Shown here: piece by piece, positions 32,628 through 41,180 of the stretch | Position numbering within the stretch: position 1 is the stretch's first letter | Layout of the letters: the number at the start of each line of letters is the position of its first letter | Assembly (NCBI GenBank): GCA_900696645.1 | Contig: CAADGV010000032.1 | Location: 1-64,000, forward strand | Source: an uncultured Chlorobiota bacterium | GTDB lineage: Bacteria > Bacteroidota > Ignavibacteria > UBA10030 > UBA6906 | Length of the DNA stretch: 64,000 nucleotides | Direction of reading: 5' to 3' | Notes under the pieces: model-generated | What the model was told of the DNA's origin: nothing | Databases searched by the model: none | Seen by the model: the letters and a program-made list of their open reading frames with translations, nothing else | Made by a program: the position numbers and the translations under genes

Positions 32628-33686
32628 ATGAAGGGACTTGGTGTGATGGCTGGGGCCATCCTTACGTTGCTGGTGCACCTTGGAGGATGCAAGAAAGACT
32701 CGGTGGGACCCCCACCATCGAAGAATCCGAGGGAGTATTCTTGGACTGTTGACACCTTGGCCTATCCGGGAAGTCTGCAGACCTTGATGAGACATGCTTG
32801 GGGGTCATCCAGCAGTAACATCTATATTTGCGGACACAATGATACGAGGTATGGAAACATGTATCATTGGAACGGCCAAAGTTGGACAAATGTTCGACTG
32901 CACGTTTCAGAAGGTGGAACCCTCACTTCCATAGGTTATTTCGAGGGAATCGTTGGCTTCTCAAGTGAGACTATCTACGCGGCTGGAATAGGGCAAGATT
33001 TCAGGTCATTCCTGATACAATTCAATGGCAGCCAATGGCGTGAGATCAATGTGCTGAATGGAAGGGGGTTGTTGTCGATTTGGGGACGGTCACCAAATGA
33101 CATCTTGATCGGTGGATTGGACGGATATCTGGCTCGCTACAACGGGAATCAATTTGCGCGAGACTCGCTCCCGTACAGCTTCGATAGCACCGGCATGAAT
33201 ATCCAGGTGAATCAGATTACGGGAGACAATTCCGCTATGCATCTTGTCTTGTCTGTTGCACCCGATACGCTCTTTAATCCAATTTTCTACTTCTACGAGC
33301 GGTCTGGACCCCAATGGGAGATCCGCGACAGCAGCTATGAGTTTGCAAGGATATTCATCGATCCTGCTGGAACATTGTATCGCTACGGATATGAGGGCGT
33401 TCAGCGCCGACAAGGACCTAACTGGGTGAGCACGCTGACCGGGCTTACTGTTGGACGAAACGGGATGGCTGCATCAAGCTCAAGCAACATGTTTGTTGCG
33501 GGCAGTGCAGGCCCTTCACCTGCTGGCCGCGTCTATCATTACGATGGGACCGACTGGTATGAGTACGCACAACTTCGTCTTGCCGATGTCAGCTTCCAAG
33601 CAGTCTGGACCGACGGAAGAGAGGCATTTGTCATTGGATGGACTTCAGGGTCACCGATGAAGACAGTTGTGCTTCATGGCAAATGA
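32628..33686 (+). CDS. Surface lipoprotein, paralogue of the protein at 331-1416
   Basis: A 352-residue protein; GGAGG lies just upstream of the ATG. The signal ends LVHLGGCKKDSVGPPP, the same CKKD-plus-proline pattern as the protein at 331-1416. The body has propeller-like W-N-G-QxW and W-x-x-YNG motifs (MYHWNGQSWTNV, LIQFNGSQWREI, LARYNGNQFARD, VYHYDGTDWYEY). The protein is probably anchored in the outer membrane. Its role is unknown. It is part of a closely spaced plus-strand unit with the sorting-domain protein 11 bases upstream, and ends before the palindromic repeat at 33785. Confidence 0.85.
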   Translation: MKGLGVMAGAILTLLVHLGGCKKDSVGPPPSKNPREYSWTVDTLAYPGSLQTLMRHAWGSSSSNIYICGHNDTRYGNMYHWNGQSWTNVRLHVSEGGTLTSIGYFEGIVGFSSETIYAAGIGQDFRSFLIQFNGSQWREINVLNGRGLLSIWGRSPNDILIGGLDGYLARYNGNQFARDSLPYSFDSTGMNIQVNQITGDNSAMHLVLSVAPDTLFNPIFYFYERSGPQWEIRDSSYEFARIFIDPAGTLYRYGYEGVQRRQGPNWVSTLTGLTVGRNGMAASSSSNMFVAGSAGPSPAGRVYHYDGTDWYEYAQLRLADVSFQAVWTDGREAFVIGWTSGSPMKTVVLHGK

Positions 33687-33784
33687 GTGGGGTACTGCGC
33701 TTAACAATGGCAAGCACGTCGCGCACGAATTTGTAAAGGTCCACGGTATGGACCGCGACACCGCAGAACGCAAGTTATTAAACA

Positions 33785-33880
33785 TAGCCACAGAGACACG
33801 GAGGCACGGAGATGAAAGAAAGACAAAATGCCATCTTGAACAATCCAAAGAACCTCTCTGTGTCTCTGCGTCTCTGTGGC
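33785..33880. repeat. 96-base palindromic element, full copy of a dispersed repeat
   Basis: The left arm begins at 33785 and reads GCCACAGAGACACGGAGGCA from 33787. The right arm (33853-33880) is its complement at 23 of 28 positions, and 4 of the 5 differences are purine transitions on the same strand. The left arm is a near-identical copy of 30799-30828, and a diverged relative is at 47719-47888. The centre is AT-richer, with AATGCC and CAATCCAAA. It lies in the 216-base gap before the 33902 gene. It shares the profile of REP/MITE-like palindromes. Confidence 0.8.
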
Positions 33881-33901
33881 CAACAAAAGGAGAGCACGCC
33901 T

Positions 33902-36900
33902 ATGAAACAATTGCTACTACTACTCGCAATGACATATTCCCTCTTCCTTTCGGCGACAGCTCAGCCTCCGGGCAAGGAGTTGCCGCAGGGAATAGTCTCG
34001 CCGCAGCTAACGGCTGCCGGACCTAACTATCAGCTTCTCAACATCAACAACATCACAACTTGGATGCGGCGTGATGGGCAGTCAAACCACTCACCGACCG
34101 GCTGGGATGGGTCAATCTACCCACGCTCAACCGCACCCGTCGTGTATCAGGACGGTATTCTCTGGGGGTGCAAGGTGTTTCTTGATTCGGCGCATACCAT
34201 CCCGGCTGCCATCCATCCCATCAGAGTTGGCGGGCAGACCTACAATGTCGGCACACAGGCTGGCTGGGTCACGGGACTTGGCGCCAATGCTGTAGCAGTC
34301 AGCCCCACCGATCCGGCGGTACGCATCTACCGGATTCGACGCGACTTTATGCAAATGGCCTTTGGCGAGATTACTCAGGATGCCGCGGAGTTCTTTGAGA
34401 AACCTTTCAATGATGTCACAGCGGCAAACATGACTGCAATCATTGAGCAGTACCGGTCGGATTGGCTTGAATGGCCTGTTGACCGCGGGGCACCCTACAT
34501 CGAGCGAAACGGCATTCCCGGCTTTCAAAGGCCGCCCTTGGGCCTATACCCGGAAGAGCTCATAGCAGGCAATTACGATGAACCCGGCATTGCCGGCGGA
34601 CCCGGCGCGCAACCTGCCGATCAGGTTATCTGGACTGTGTTCAACGATCTGAACCCGGCAATCACGATAGGACTGTACGGGTCAAACCCTGTCGGACTTG
34701 AAGTGCAGACAACAATCTGGGGCTTCAAACGAACCGATGCGCTGGGGAGTGTCTATTTCAAGCGTTATCGGTTGATCAACAAAGGCGGAGTTCTTGTTGA
34801 CAGCGTGTCGAAAGGATCGTTTTGGATTGACAGCCTGTTCATTGGTCAGTGGAGTGATACCGATCTTGGCAACTTCGGTGATGACTTGCTCGGCTGCGCT
34901 CCGGAATTGAATCTCGCGTATTCCTACAATTCAAAAGCCATCGATCAAACGTTTCAGCCGTTTAACATCCCGGCCCCTGCCATCGGGTACAGCATAGTTC
35001 AAGGGCCGATCGTTCAGGGTGGCGCGGTTGACTCTGCCCTGTTTGACTTCCGATGGCTTCGTGGAAAAGTTAACCTTGGAATGACATCTTTCTCGCCGAA
35101 GGGGACAGGTACAGGTTTTGGCGATCCGCAATTCGGATACGAGGGGGCGTTGCGTTGGTGGCGCTGGATACAGGGATATCTTCCAGATTCGCCTACTATG
35201 CCTTGGAGACTCTACCCATTCCCGCCGGGAATGTCGCAGACAAAATTCCCGTTCTCAGGCGATCCTGTTGCGAGAACGGGCTTTATTGATGGAAAATGGA
35301 CAGAATACTCCTGGGGTCCCGGAGACCGCCGGTTTACAGCAAGCACGGGTCCAATAAGGCTTGCCCCTGCCGACACTCAGGAGATCATTATCGCAACCGT
35401 CGGTGGCTTGGGGGCAGACCATCTTACCAGCATAACAGCAATGAAATATAACCTGCGATCAGTACGGGCGGCGGCAAGTCAGATGTTTGCAATCCCCTCC
35501 CCTCCTCCCCAACCAAAAGTGAAGGTGGTCGAATTGGATGAGGAAATTATTCTTGATTGGGGATCGAACATTCAAGACGTAAAGAATGTCGAAGAGTTTG
35601 CAGGAAGAGGCGGATACTTGTTCGAGGGATACAACGCCTATCAACTCCCTTCTGCAACATCAACACTAAGCGACGGCGTCCGGATTGCGACGTTCGATGT
35701 TGTGAACGGCGTCGCCAACATCCTTGATGAAGTGTTTGATTACAATTCCGGCCTCGTCATTCCTACGGTCGTTCAGCACGGCACCGACTCTGGCGTGCAG
35801 CGGTATCTTAGCGTGAAGCGGAACATGCTGAAAGAACAGTATAACCGGCCACCTCTTCGGAACGGAACGGCGTACTATTTTGCCGTAACGGCATACAACT
35901 ACTCGAGCAGGCCCGACGCAGCGCCGAAGTCGCTCGAATCTGCCCCAATCATTCTGACGGCAAAGCCGCGAAAGCCATTCGGTACGGCGCTGCAAACGCA
36001 GCACGGCGATACGCTCAACGTCACGCATTCCGGCGGCAACAGCGACGGGAAAGTCATCCCGATAGTTGTGAACCCGCTTGCGGGAACGGGCCACACGTAT
36101 GAAGTACGGTTTGACTATGCGACAAACGGTGTAGTCTGGAAACTACGCAACACAACAAAAGACACGATTCTGTTGAGCGGACAAACCAATCAGAGCGGGG
36201 ACAAGAACTACCCTCTGGTTGAGGGGGGAATTTTCCTTCAGGTTATCAGCACGCCGGATGGAATGAGAGATTGGGCAGTACCGAACGGCGAACGCCGATT
36301 TACGTGGGCGGATGGATACGTCTGGTTCGAGGGTTTTGAACACACAATCGGTTGGGACGACCCGGCACATTTCTTTGGCGTGACTAGCCAAAAGACTGTC
36401 AGGGCAGATCAACTGAAGAATGTTCTCCTCAAGCTCGCATCAGCATCATCCGGGACGACAGGAAATCCCGGTGCAGGTGACAACCCCTACGGAGGTTGGA
36501 ATGAAAACAACCCCGGCAGCGACCAGAATTTCTCTTACGGATACAGATATCTACGCGCTGCCGCAGCGCCACCAGCCCGACCGGAATTCGCTCCCTATAT
36601 TGTCAATCCAACAAGCGGTTTTGCCTACCAAGATTACAAGCGCGGCGTTCCATTATCGGCTTGGAATGTTGATGTGAATCCTCCCGTTCGTCTTGCAGTT
36701 GGTCACCTTGAAAATAATGCAGCCACTGGCTTGGTGGACGGTAAATGGTGGCCGGGAGCAAACAGCACAGGGACAAATGGTAACTCAGGCAGCACACGTG
36801 AGTGGTTGTTTATCTTTGATAGACCGTACACAGGTGCAACACCTGACCCTGAGTTGCAGCGGGATATTCTCAACAACGGACTTCCCGTCATGTGGTGGCT

Positions 36901-37360
36901 GGGTGTCCAGCGCCGCGGCGGAAATAACTTCTTTACGGGCGATGAATTCCTCATCTACGCCAATCACCCGAACAGCCCGAACGACGTGTTTGAGTACACC
37001 ATCCCCGCCCCCGAATCAAGCCCGGAAAATATAAAGGAAAGCGCACGGCGTGTCGGCGTCTTCCCGAATCCCTACTACGCAGGACAATCAGACGGGGCTG
37101 TTATGTCGGGTCAATTCGTCACGTTCAATAATCTGCCGAAGAAGGCAACCATTCGCATCTTCAATCTTGCGGGACATGCCGTTCGGACATTGAGGAAGGA
37201 GAATGAGTCGCAATTTCTGGAATGGGATCTGACGAACGAACACTCCTACCTCGTCGGCAGCGGGATGTATTTGTGTTATGTCGAGATGCCGGAAATTGGC
37301 GAGACGAAAATTCTGAAGCTTGCGGTGATTCAGGGTAATATTATTCCGGGCGTGAAGTAG
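33902..37360 (+). CDS. Large secreted protein with a variant T9SS sorting domain
   Basis: A 1152-residue protein. I start it at the ATG at 33902 (MKQLLLLLAMTYSLFLSATAQ), a clear signal peptide with AAGGAG upstream; the frame open from 33812 is palindromic-repeat sequence. The body is rich in Trp, Gly and Pro with no domain I recognise, and includes long loops such as TTWMRRDG and EFAPYIVNPTSGFAY. The C-terminal 85 residues form a sorting domain of a different subtype: VFPNPYYAG, FNNLPKKATIRIFNLAGHAV, GSGMYLCYVEM and TKILKLAVIQG. Proteins of this form are common as large surface adhesion or hydrolytic proteins in Ignavibacteria-like genomes. The function is unknown. Confidence 0.85.
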   Translation: MKQLLLLLAMTYSLFLSATAQPPGKELPQGIVSPQLTAAGPNYQLLNINNITTWMRRDGQSNHSPTGWDGSIYPRSTAPVVYQDGILWGCKVFLDSAHTIPAAIHPIRVGGQTYNVGTQAGWVTGLGANAVAVSPTDPAVRIYRIRRDFMQMAFGEITQDAAEFFEKPFNDVTAANMTAIIEQYRSDWLEWPVDRGAPYIERNGIPGFQRPPLGLYPEELIAGNYDEPGIAGGPGAQPADQVIWTVFNDLNPAITIGLYGSNPVGLEVQTTIWGFKRTDALGSVYFKRYRLINKGGVLVDSVSKGSFWIDSLFIGQWSDTDLGNFGDDLLGCAPELNLAYSYNSKAIDQTFQPFNIPAPAIGYSIVQGPIVQGGAVDSALFDFRWLRGKVNLGMTSFSPKGTGTGFGDPQFGYEGALRWWRWIQGYLPDSPTMPWRLYPFPPGMSQTKFPFSGDPVARTGFIDGKWTEYSWGPGDRRFTASTGPIRLAPADTQEIIIATVGGLGADHLTSITAMKYNLRSVRAAASQMFAIPSPPPQPKVKVVELDEEIILDWGSNIQDVKNVEEFAGRGGYLFEGYNAYQLPSATSTLSDGVRIATFDVVNGVANILDEVFDYNSGLVIPTVVQHGTDSGVQRYLSVKRNMLKEQYNRPPLRNGTAYYFAVTAYNYSSRPDAAPKSLESAPIILTAKPRKPFGTALQTQHGDTLNVTHSGGNSDGKVIPIVVNPLAGTGHTYEVRFDYATNGVVWKLRNTTKDTILLSGQTNQSGDKNYPLVEGGIFLQVISTPDGMRDWAVPNGERRFTWADGYVWFEGFEHTIGWDDPAHFFGVTSQKTVRADQLKNVLLKLASASSGTTGNPGAGDNPYGGWNENNPGSDQNFSYGYRYLRAAAAPPARPEFAPYIVNPTSGFAYQDYKRGVPLSAWNVDVNPPVRLAVGHLENNAATGLVDGKWWPGANSTGTNGNSGSTREWLFIFDRPYTGATPDPELQRDILNNGLPVMWWLGVQRRGGNNFFTGDEFLIYANHPNSPNDVFEYTIPAPESSPENIKESARRVGVFPNPYYAGQSDGAVMSGQFVTFNNLPKKATIRIFNLAGHAVRTLRKENESQFLEWDLTNEHSYLVGSGMYLCYVEMPEIGETKILKLAVIQGNIIPGVK

Positions 37361-37387
37361 GTTTGCGGGAGATGTATTTGTCAGGAT

Positions 37388-37442
37388 AGACAGGATTTGC
37401 AGGATTATCTTATGATTTTCTTCTTCATCCTGTAAATCCTGT
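37388..37442. repeat. Palindromic CAGGAT-type repeat
   Basis: GACAGGATTTGCAGGAT at 37388-37404 pairs with ATCCTGTAAATCCTGTC at 37426-37442, 16 of 17 positions, over a 21-base loop. It is a typical dispersed palindrome of many bacterial genomes. It sits just after the 33902 gene stop. It is not followed by a T-run on either strand, so a terminator role is unlikely; a true terminator lies at 37470-37500. Confidence 0.8.
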
Positions 37443-37469
37443 CAAAAAGAATCAAGGTCTTGAAGAAAC

Positions 37470-37500
37470 AAAAGGTCGGTGAGTTGCTGTCACCGACCTT
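37470..37500. terminator. Bidirectional intrinsic terminator
   Basis: AAAGGTCGGTGA at 37470-37481 pairs perfectly with TCACCGACCTTT at 37489-37500 over a 7-base loop. T-rich sequence follows on the plus strand (GTGTTTGTTG), and on the minus strand the equivalent run is TTTGTTTCTTC. It terminates both the large sorting-domain gene and the convergent GTPase gene. Confidence 0.9.
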
Positions 37501-37519
37501 TGTGTTTGTTGAAGTCCGG

Positions 37520-38866
37520 CTACCTTCGATGGAAAGCGTGCCCGCGTTCTTTGTGCAAGAATTTGTGCAGCACATCTTCCAAATCGGGCTTTGTCTTCTC
37601 GTCGAGAGAGTACGCCACCCGCGTGCTCGGCTTCTTGATCTTGATGATGCGTCGCAAATCTATCGGCGTCCCGATAATCACGGAATCACACGGCACCTGA
37701 TTGATGGTCGTTTCAAGGTCCTTCACTTGTTTATCCCCATAACCCATTGCAGGCAAAAGGGTTCCGGTTTTCGGGTACTTCTCGTATGTTGCCGCAATCG
37801 ACTTTACAGCATACGGCCTCGGATCGATAATCTCGCGAGCCCCAAAACGCTTCGCAGCAAGCATGCCGGCACCGTACACCATTTCGCCGTGAGTCAGAGT
37901 CGGGCCGTCTTCAACTACAAGGACTCTCTTTCCGCGGATCACTTCTTCATCCTCCACATCAATCCTTGAGTTTGCCTGAATAACTGTTGCGTGCGGATTG
38001 ACGGAGGCCACGTTCTTGAGAACCGTCGCAATATTCTCCGGCTCGGCTGAATCGACTTTGTTCACGACAATCACGTCGGCGAGACGAACATTGGCGGCGC
38101 CCGGATAGTAGGTCAACTCATGTCCCGGACGATGCGGATCAACGACGGTGATGGTCAGGTCAGGTTTGTAGAACGGCATGTCGTTGTTCCCTCCATCCCA
38201 CACGATGATGTCGGCTTCTTTTTCCGCCTGCCGCAGAATCGCCTCGTAATCCACTCCGGCGTAGATGATACCGCCTTCGACTATGTGCGGCTCGTATTCC
38301 TCCATCTCCTCGACCGTACATTTGTATTTTTTCAAATCGGCAATCGACGCGTAGCGCTGTACTTTCTGCTTCACCAAATCGCCGTACGGCATCGGGTGAC
38401 GAACAGCAACAACCCGTTTACCTTGCGAGCGAAGGTACGTGCAGACTTTGCGGGATGTTTGGCTCTTTCCCGATCCTGTACGCACAGCAACAACGGCTAC
38501 GACCGGCACTTTTGACTTGAGCATCGTTTCACGAGCGCCAAGCACCTTGAAATGCGCCCCGCAGGCCATCACCAGCGAGGCTTTCTCCATCACATAATTG
38601 TGCGAGACATCTGAATACGAGAACACTACTTCGTCAATCTTATACTTTTCGATGAGGCGGGCGAGTTCCTCTTCGGCAAAGATGGGGATTCCTTTCGGAT
38701 ACAGCTTCCCCGCAAGAGCCGCCGGATATTTGCGTCCGTCGATGTTGGGTATTTGTGTTGCGGTAAATGCTACGACTTCGAATGTCTTGTTATCCCGGAA
38801 GACGGTGTTGAAGTTATGAAAATCCCTTCCCGCCGCTCCCATGATGATAACTTTCGTTCTTGGCAT
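37520..38866 (-). CDS. Cyclic 2,3-diphosphoglycerate synthase-family GTPase
   Basis: A 448-residue protein. It opens with KVIIMGAAGRDFHNFN, has a P-loop AVRTGSGKSQTSRKV (Lys134) after about 120 residues, and then IVWDGGNND, VVNKVDSAEPENIATV and GTPIDLRR. This layout is the family of the archaeal cyclic 2,3-diphosphoglycerate synthetase, which is a NAD(P)-like N-terminal domain plus a Ras-like nucleotide-binding core. In bacteria the family is often annotated only by similarity and its product is untested. Here it precedes carbamate kinase in a tight minus-strand unit (23-base gap), a context that suggests a role in nucleotide/phosphate handling around carbamoyl phosphate. Confidence 0.75.
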   Translation of the reverse strand: MPRTKVIIMGAAGRDFHNFNTVFRDNKTFEVVAFTATQIPNIDGRKYPAALAGKLYPKGIPIFAEEELARLIEKYKIDEVVFSYSDVSHNYVMEKASLVMACGAHFKVLGARETMLKSKVPVVAVVAVRTGSGKSQTSRKVCTYLRSQGKRVVAVRHPMPYGDLVKQKVQRYASIADLKKYKCTVEEMEEYEPHIVEGGIIYAGVDYEAILRQAEKEADIIVWDGGNNDMPFYKPDLTITVVDPHRPGHELTYYPGAANVRLADVIVVNKVDSAEPENIATVLKNVASVNPHATVIQANSRIDVEDEEVIRGKRVLVVEDGPTLTHGEMVYGAGMLAAKRFGAREIIDPRPYAVKSIAATYEKYPKTGTLLPAMGYGDKQVKDLETTINQVPCDSVIIGTPIDLRRIIKIKKPSTRVAYSLDEKTKPDLEDVLHKFLHKERGHAFHRR

Positions 38867-38889
38867 GTCCCCTCCGATTGTTCTTGGAA

Positions 38890-39882
38890 TTAGAATAGTT
38901 CAGTTTGTTTTTCACTCATTGCGTGCTGACTCACCACATCCTCTTCGGCAGGAAAAATGTGTGTGCCCGACTTCCCTTCAATTGCATCGTACAAATGTTC
39001 GATATCGCTGATAACCGCCTGTTTGCCGCCGCGTTCGAGGTAGAGTAGCGCCGCTTTTACTTTCGGGCCCATGTTCCCTTCCGGAAACTGCCCTTCCTTG
39101 TAATAGTTTCTGCATTCCTCCGCAGTAATTGCTTCGAGCCTGCGCTGCGTCGGCTTCTGATAATCAACGTACACGTACTCCACTTCCGTCGCTATCGCAA
39201 ACACATCGGCATTGAGATGTGTTGCAAGAAGCGAAGAAGTCAAATCCTTGTCTATGACGGCCTCCACACCTTTTTCGGTAACATGATCATTGAGAACGGG
39301 AATTCCGCCGCCGCCCCCCGCAATCACCACTAAACCTCTGTTCACACATGCCCGAATGGCGTCGAGTTCGATGATTTCTTTAGGTTCGGGAGATGATACA
39401 ACACGCCGATATCCGTGGGAATCCTCAATCATCTCCCATTTCATTTGATGTTGGTAGCGCTCGGCGATTTCCTTTGTGTAGAACGGCCCGATGGGTTTTG
39501 TATGATGACTGAATGCAGGGTCGTGCTTATCAACACGGACCTGTGTAATAAGCGAGACAACGGGCACGTACACGTGCATCTTCTGCATCATCTGCCACAT
39601 GGCATATTGCAGATAGTAGCCGATTTCGCCTTGTGTAGCAGCCACACAGACATCAAGAGGCATTCGGTACGAATGATGCGCCGCGAGTTCCGAGCGTGTA
39701 AGCGCCGCGCCAACCTGCGGACCGTTGCCGTGCGTCAGCACAACGCGATGCCCTGCTTTGATCAGCCGTACAACCGTCGTTGCCGTATCAATGGCGTTCT
39801 GGAACTGCAACTCGGCAGTTCCGGTTTCATTCGCCTTGATCAGCGCATTCCCCCCGACCGCTAACAACACCAACTTCGACAT
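38890..39882 (-). CDS. arcC: Carbamate kinase
   Basis: A 330-residue carbamate kinase of the amino-acid-kinase fold. It has AVGGNALIKANE at the start, THGNGPQVGAAL with the conserved substrate loop, VSLITQVRVDKHDPAF, IAGGGGGIPV and DKDLTSSLLA. It converts ADP and carbamoyl phosphate to ATP and carbamate, or runs backwards. Three bases separate it from the ornithine carbamoyltransferase upstream, indicating co-expression. An arginine deiminase gene (arcA) is not visible in the window, so the classic arginine deiminase operon is not complete here. Confidence 0.95.
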   Translation of the reverse strand: MSKLVLLAVGGNALIKANETGTAELQFQNAIDTATTVVRLIKAGHRVVLTHGNGPQVGAALTRSELAAHHSYRMPLDVCVAATQGEIGYYLQYAMWQMMQKMHVYVPVVSLITQVRVDKHDPAFSHHTKPIGPFYTKEIAERYQHQMKWEMIEDSHGYRRVVSSPEPKEIIELDAIRACVNRGLVVIAGGGGGIPVLNDHVTEKGVEAVIDKDLTSSLLATHLNADVFAIATEVEYVYVDYQKPTQRRLEAITAEECRNYYKEGQFPEGNMGPKVKAALLYLERGGKQAVISDIEHLYDAIEGKSGTHIFPAEEDVVSQHAMSEKQTELF

Positions 39883-39885
39883 TCG

Positions 39886-40839
39886 CTACCTCATTAACGC
39901 ATACAGAATGGCCTTCTGCGCATGCAGCCGGTTCTCGGCCTCCTGAAACACGACGGAATTCGGAGAATCAATAATCTCGTCCGTCACTTCCTCGTTGCGG
40001 TGGGCAGGCAGACAGTGCATGAACAACGCATCGGGCTTTGCGTGAGAGAAAAGCTCACGATTCACCTGATACGGCTTGAAGATATTTCTGCGGATGATGG
40101 CTTCCGCTTCCTGCCCCATGCTGGTCCACGTGTCGGTATAAATCACGTCGGCGTCGCGGGCCGCTTCAATCGGATCATTGGTGATGATGATCGAGCCGCT
40201 GCTTTTTGCTGCCAGTTCCTTTGCCCGCTGCACCACTTCATCCCTTGCCGCGTAGCCCGGCGGGGTGGCGACGCAGAATGTCGTTCCCCACTTTCCTCCC
40301 ATCAGCAAAAGCGAGTGTGTCACGTTGTTGCCGTCGCCGATGTAGGAGATTTTGAGATTCTTGAGGTTCTTCTTGTATTCCGTAATCGTGAAGAAATCCG
40401 CCATTGCCTGGCAGGGGTGTTCGTAATCCGTCAGTCCGTTGATAACGGGAATCGACGCATGCTCGGCAAACGAGGTGACAACATCCTGCCCGAACGTCCG
40501 GATCATTACACCGTCAACCATTCGCTCGAGATTCTTGGCAACGTCAAACACCGACTCGCGTTTGCCGAGAATATTGTCGCCGGGCGGATAGTCAATGCTG
40601 CTGCCGCCGAGCGTGTGAATGCCGACTGTAAATGTTGTACGTGTACGAAGCGACGGTTTCTCGAAAATCAGCGCCAGCATTTTTCCTTCCAGAGCCTTGC
40701 TATACTTCTTCGGCTTTTTCTTCATGTCAGCCGCAAGTTCGAACAACGATTTGATTTCCTGAATGGAAAGATCATCCACCGAAAGGAAATCCTTTCCTTT
40801 CAACTTGGCGTACGCCGGTTTCTTGGAGTTCTTTTTCAA
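39886..40839 (-). CDS. argF: Ornithine carbamoyltransferase
   Basis: A 317-residue carbamoyltransferase with the carbamoyl-phosphate loop FEKPSLRTRTTF, the TDYEHPCQAMADF block, the ornithine-side DTWTSMGQE and the HCLPAHRNEEVTDEI motif. These fix ornithine rather than aspartate or knotted acetylornithine substrates. It makes citrulline in arginine synthesis, or carbamoyl phosphate in the reverse. It leads the unit with carbamate kinase and the cyclic-diphosphoglycerate-type GTPase. The 452-base region upstream holds palindromic sequences at 40889-40954. Confidence 0.95.
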   Translation of the reverse strand: MKKNSKKPAYAKLKGKDFLSVDDLSIQEIKSLFELAADMKKKPKKYSKALEGKMLALIFEKPSLRTRTTFTVGIHTLGGSSIDYPPGDNILGKRESVFDVAKNLERMVDGVMIRTFGQDVVTSFAEHASIPVINGLTDYEHPCQAMADFFTITEYKKNLKNLKISYIGDGNNVTHSLLLMGGKWGTTFCVATPPGYAARDEVVQRAKELAAKSSGSIIITNDPIEAARDADVIYTDTWTSMGQEAEAIIRRNIFKPYQVNRELFSHAKPDALFMHCLPAHRNEEVTDEIIDSPNSVVFQEAENRLHAQKAILYALMR

Positions 40840-40888
40840 GCGTGATTCCTTTTGATTGTTGTTGAAGTATTCAACCGCGAATTTGTCT

Positions 40889-40906
40889 TGCCTGACGGCA
40901 GGCAGG
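40889..40906. repeat. TGCCTG/CAGGCA palindromic motif
   Basis: TGCCTG at 40889-40894 pairs with CAGGCA at 40899-40904 around ACGG, followed by GG. This GCCTGACGGCAGGC-type palindrome recurs in many environmental genomes as a short dispersed repeat. It lies 50 bases upstream of the argF start, where it might also act as a leader hairpin. Confidence 0.5.
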
Positions 40907-40954
40907 CGCGAATGGAACGCGCATCACTGGCTTACAGAATGGCGTGCATTCGCG
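40907..40954. repeat. 8-bp inverted repeat in the argF upstream region
   Basis: CGCGAATG at 40907-40914 is the exact complement of CATTCGCG at 40947-40954, enclosing 32 bases. It abuts the preceding palindrome. It could be a part of the same mobile-like element or a regulatory hairpin for the argF unit; no ARG-box-type site was recognised. Confidence 0.35.
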
Positions 40955-41180
40955 ACAATTTCCAGCGTTGTGCAGTTCTTTCCACTCAATGTGGCAACTT
41001 GTGTGCCCACACAATCCGCCGAAAACTCCTGAAAAACAAACAACTTACAGGACATGTTTGTGTGTTCTTTCTCATCTTTGGGAAAATAAGCCGTGTAAGC
41101 GAGACGATTAACGGCATCAAACCCTCGTCATCTAAATTAATGGAAGTGCGGAAAGAAGCAATAAAATCAAGTTGTTTGGG

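Noticed and set aside
33812-33901. Longer start for the 33902 gene
   Set aside because: The added 30 codons are palindromic-repeat sequence, and the clear signal peptide begins at 33902 with a ribosome site.
37388-37442. CAGGAT palindrome as a terminator
   Set aside because: No T-run follows on either strand, and a perfect terminator is at 37470-37500.
37520-40839. Arginine deiminase operon
   Set aside because: Carbamate kinase and ornithine carbamoyltransferase are present but arginine deiminase and an arginine/ornithine antiporter are absent, so the name does not fit.
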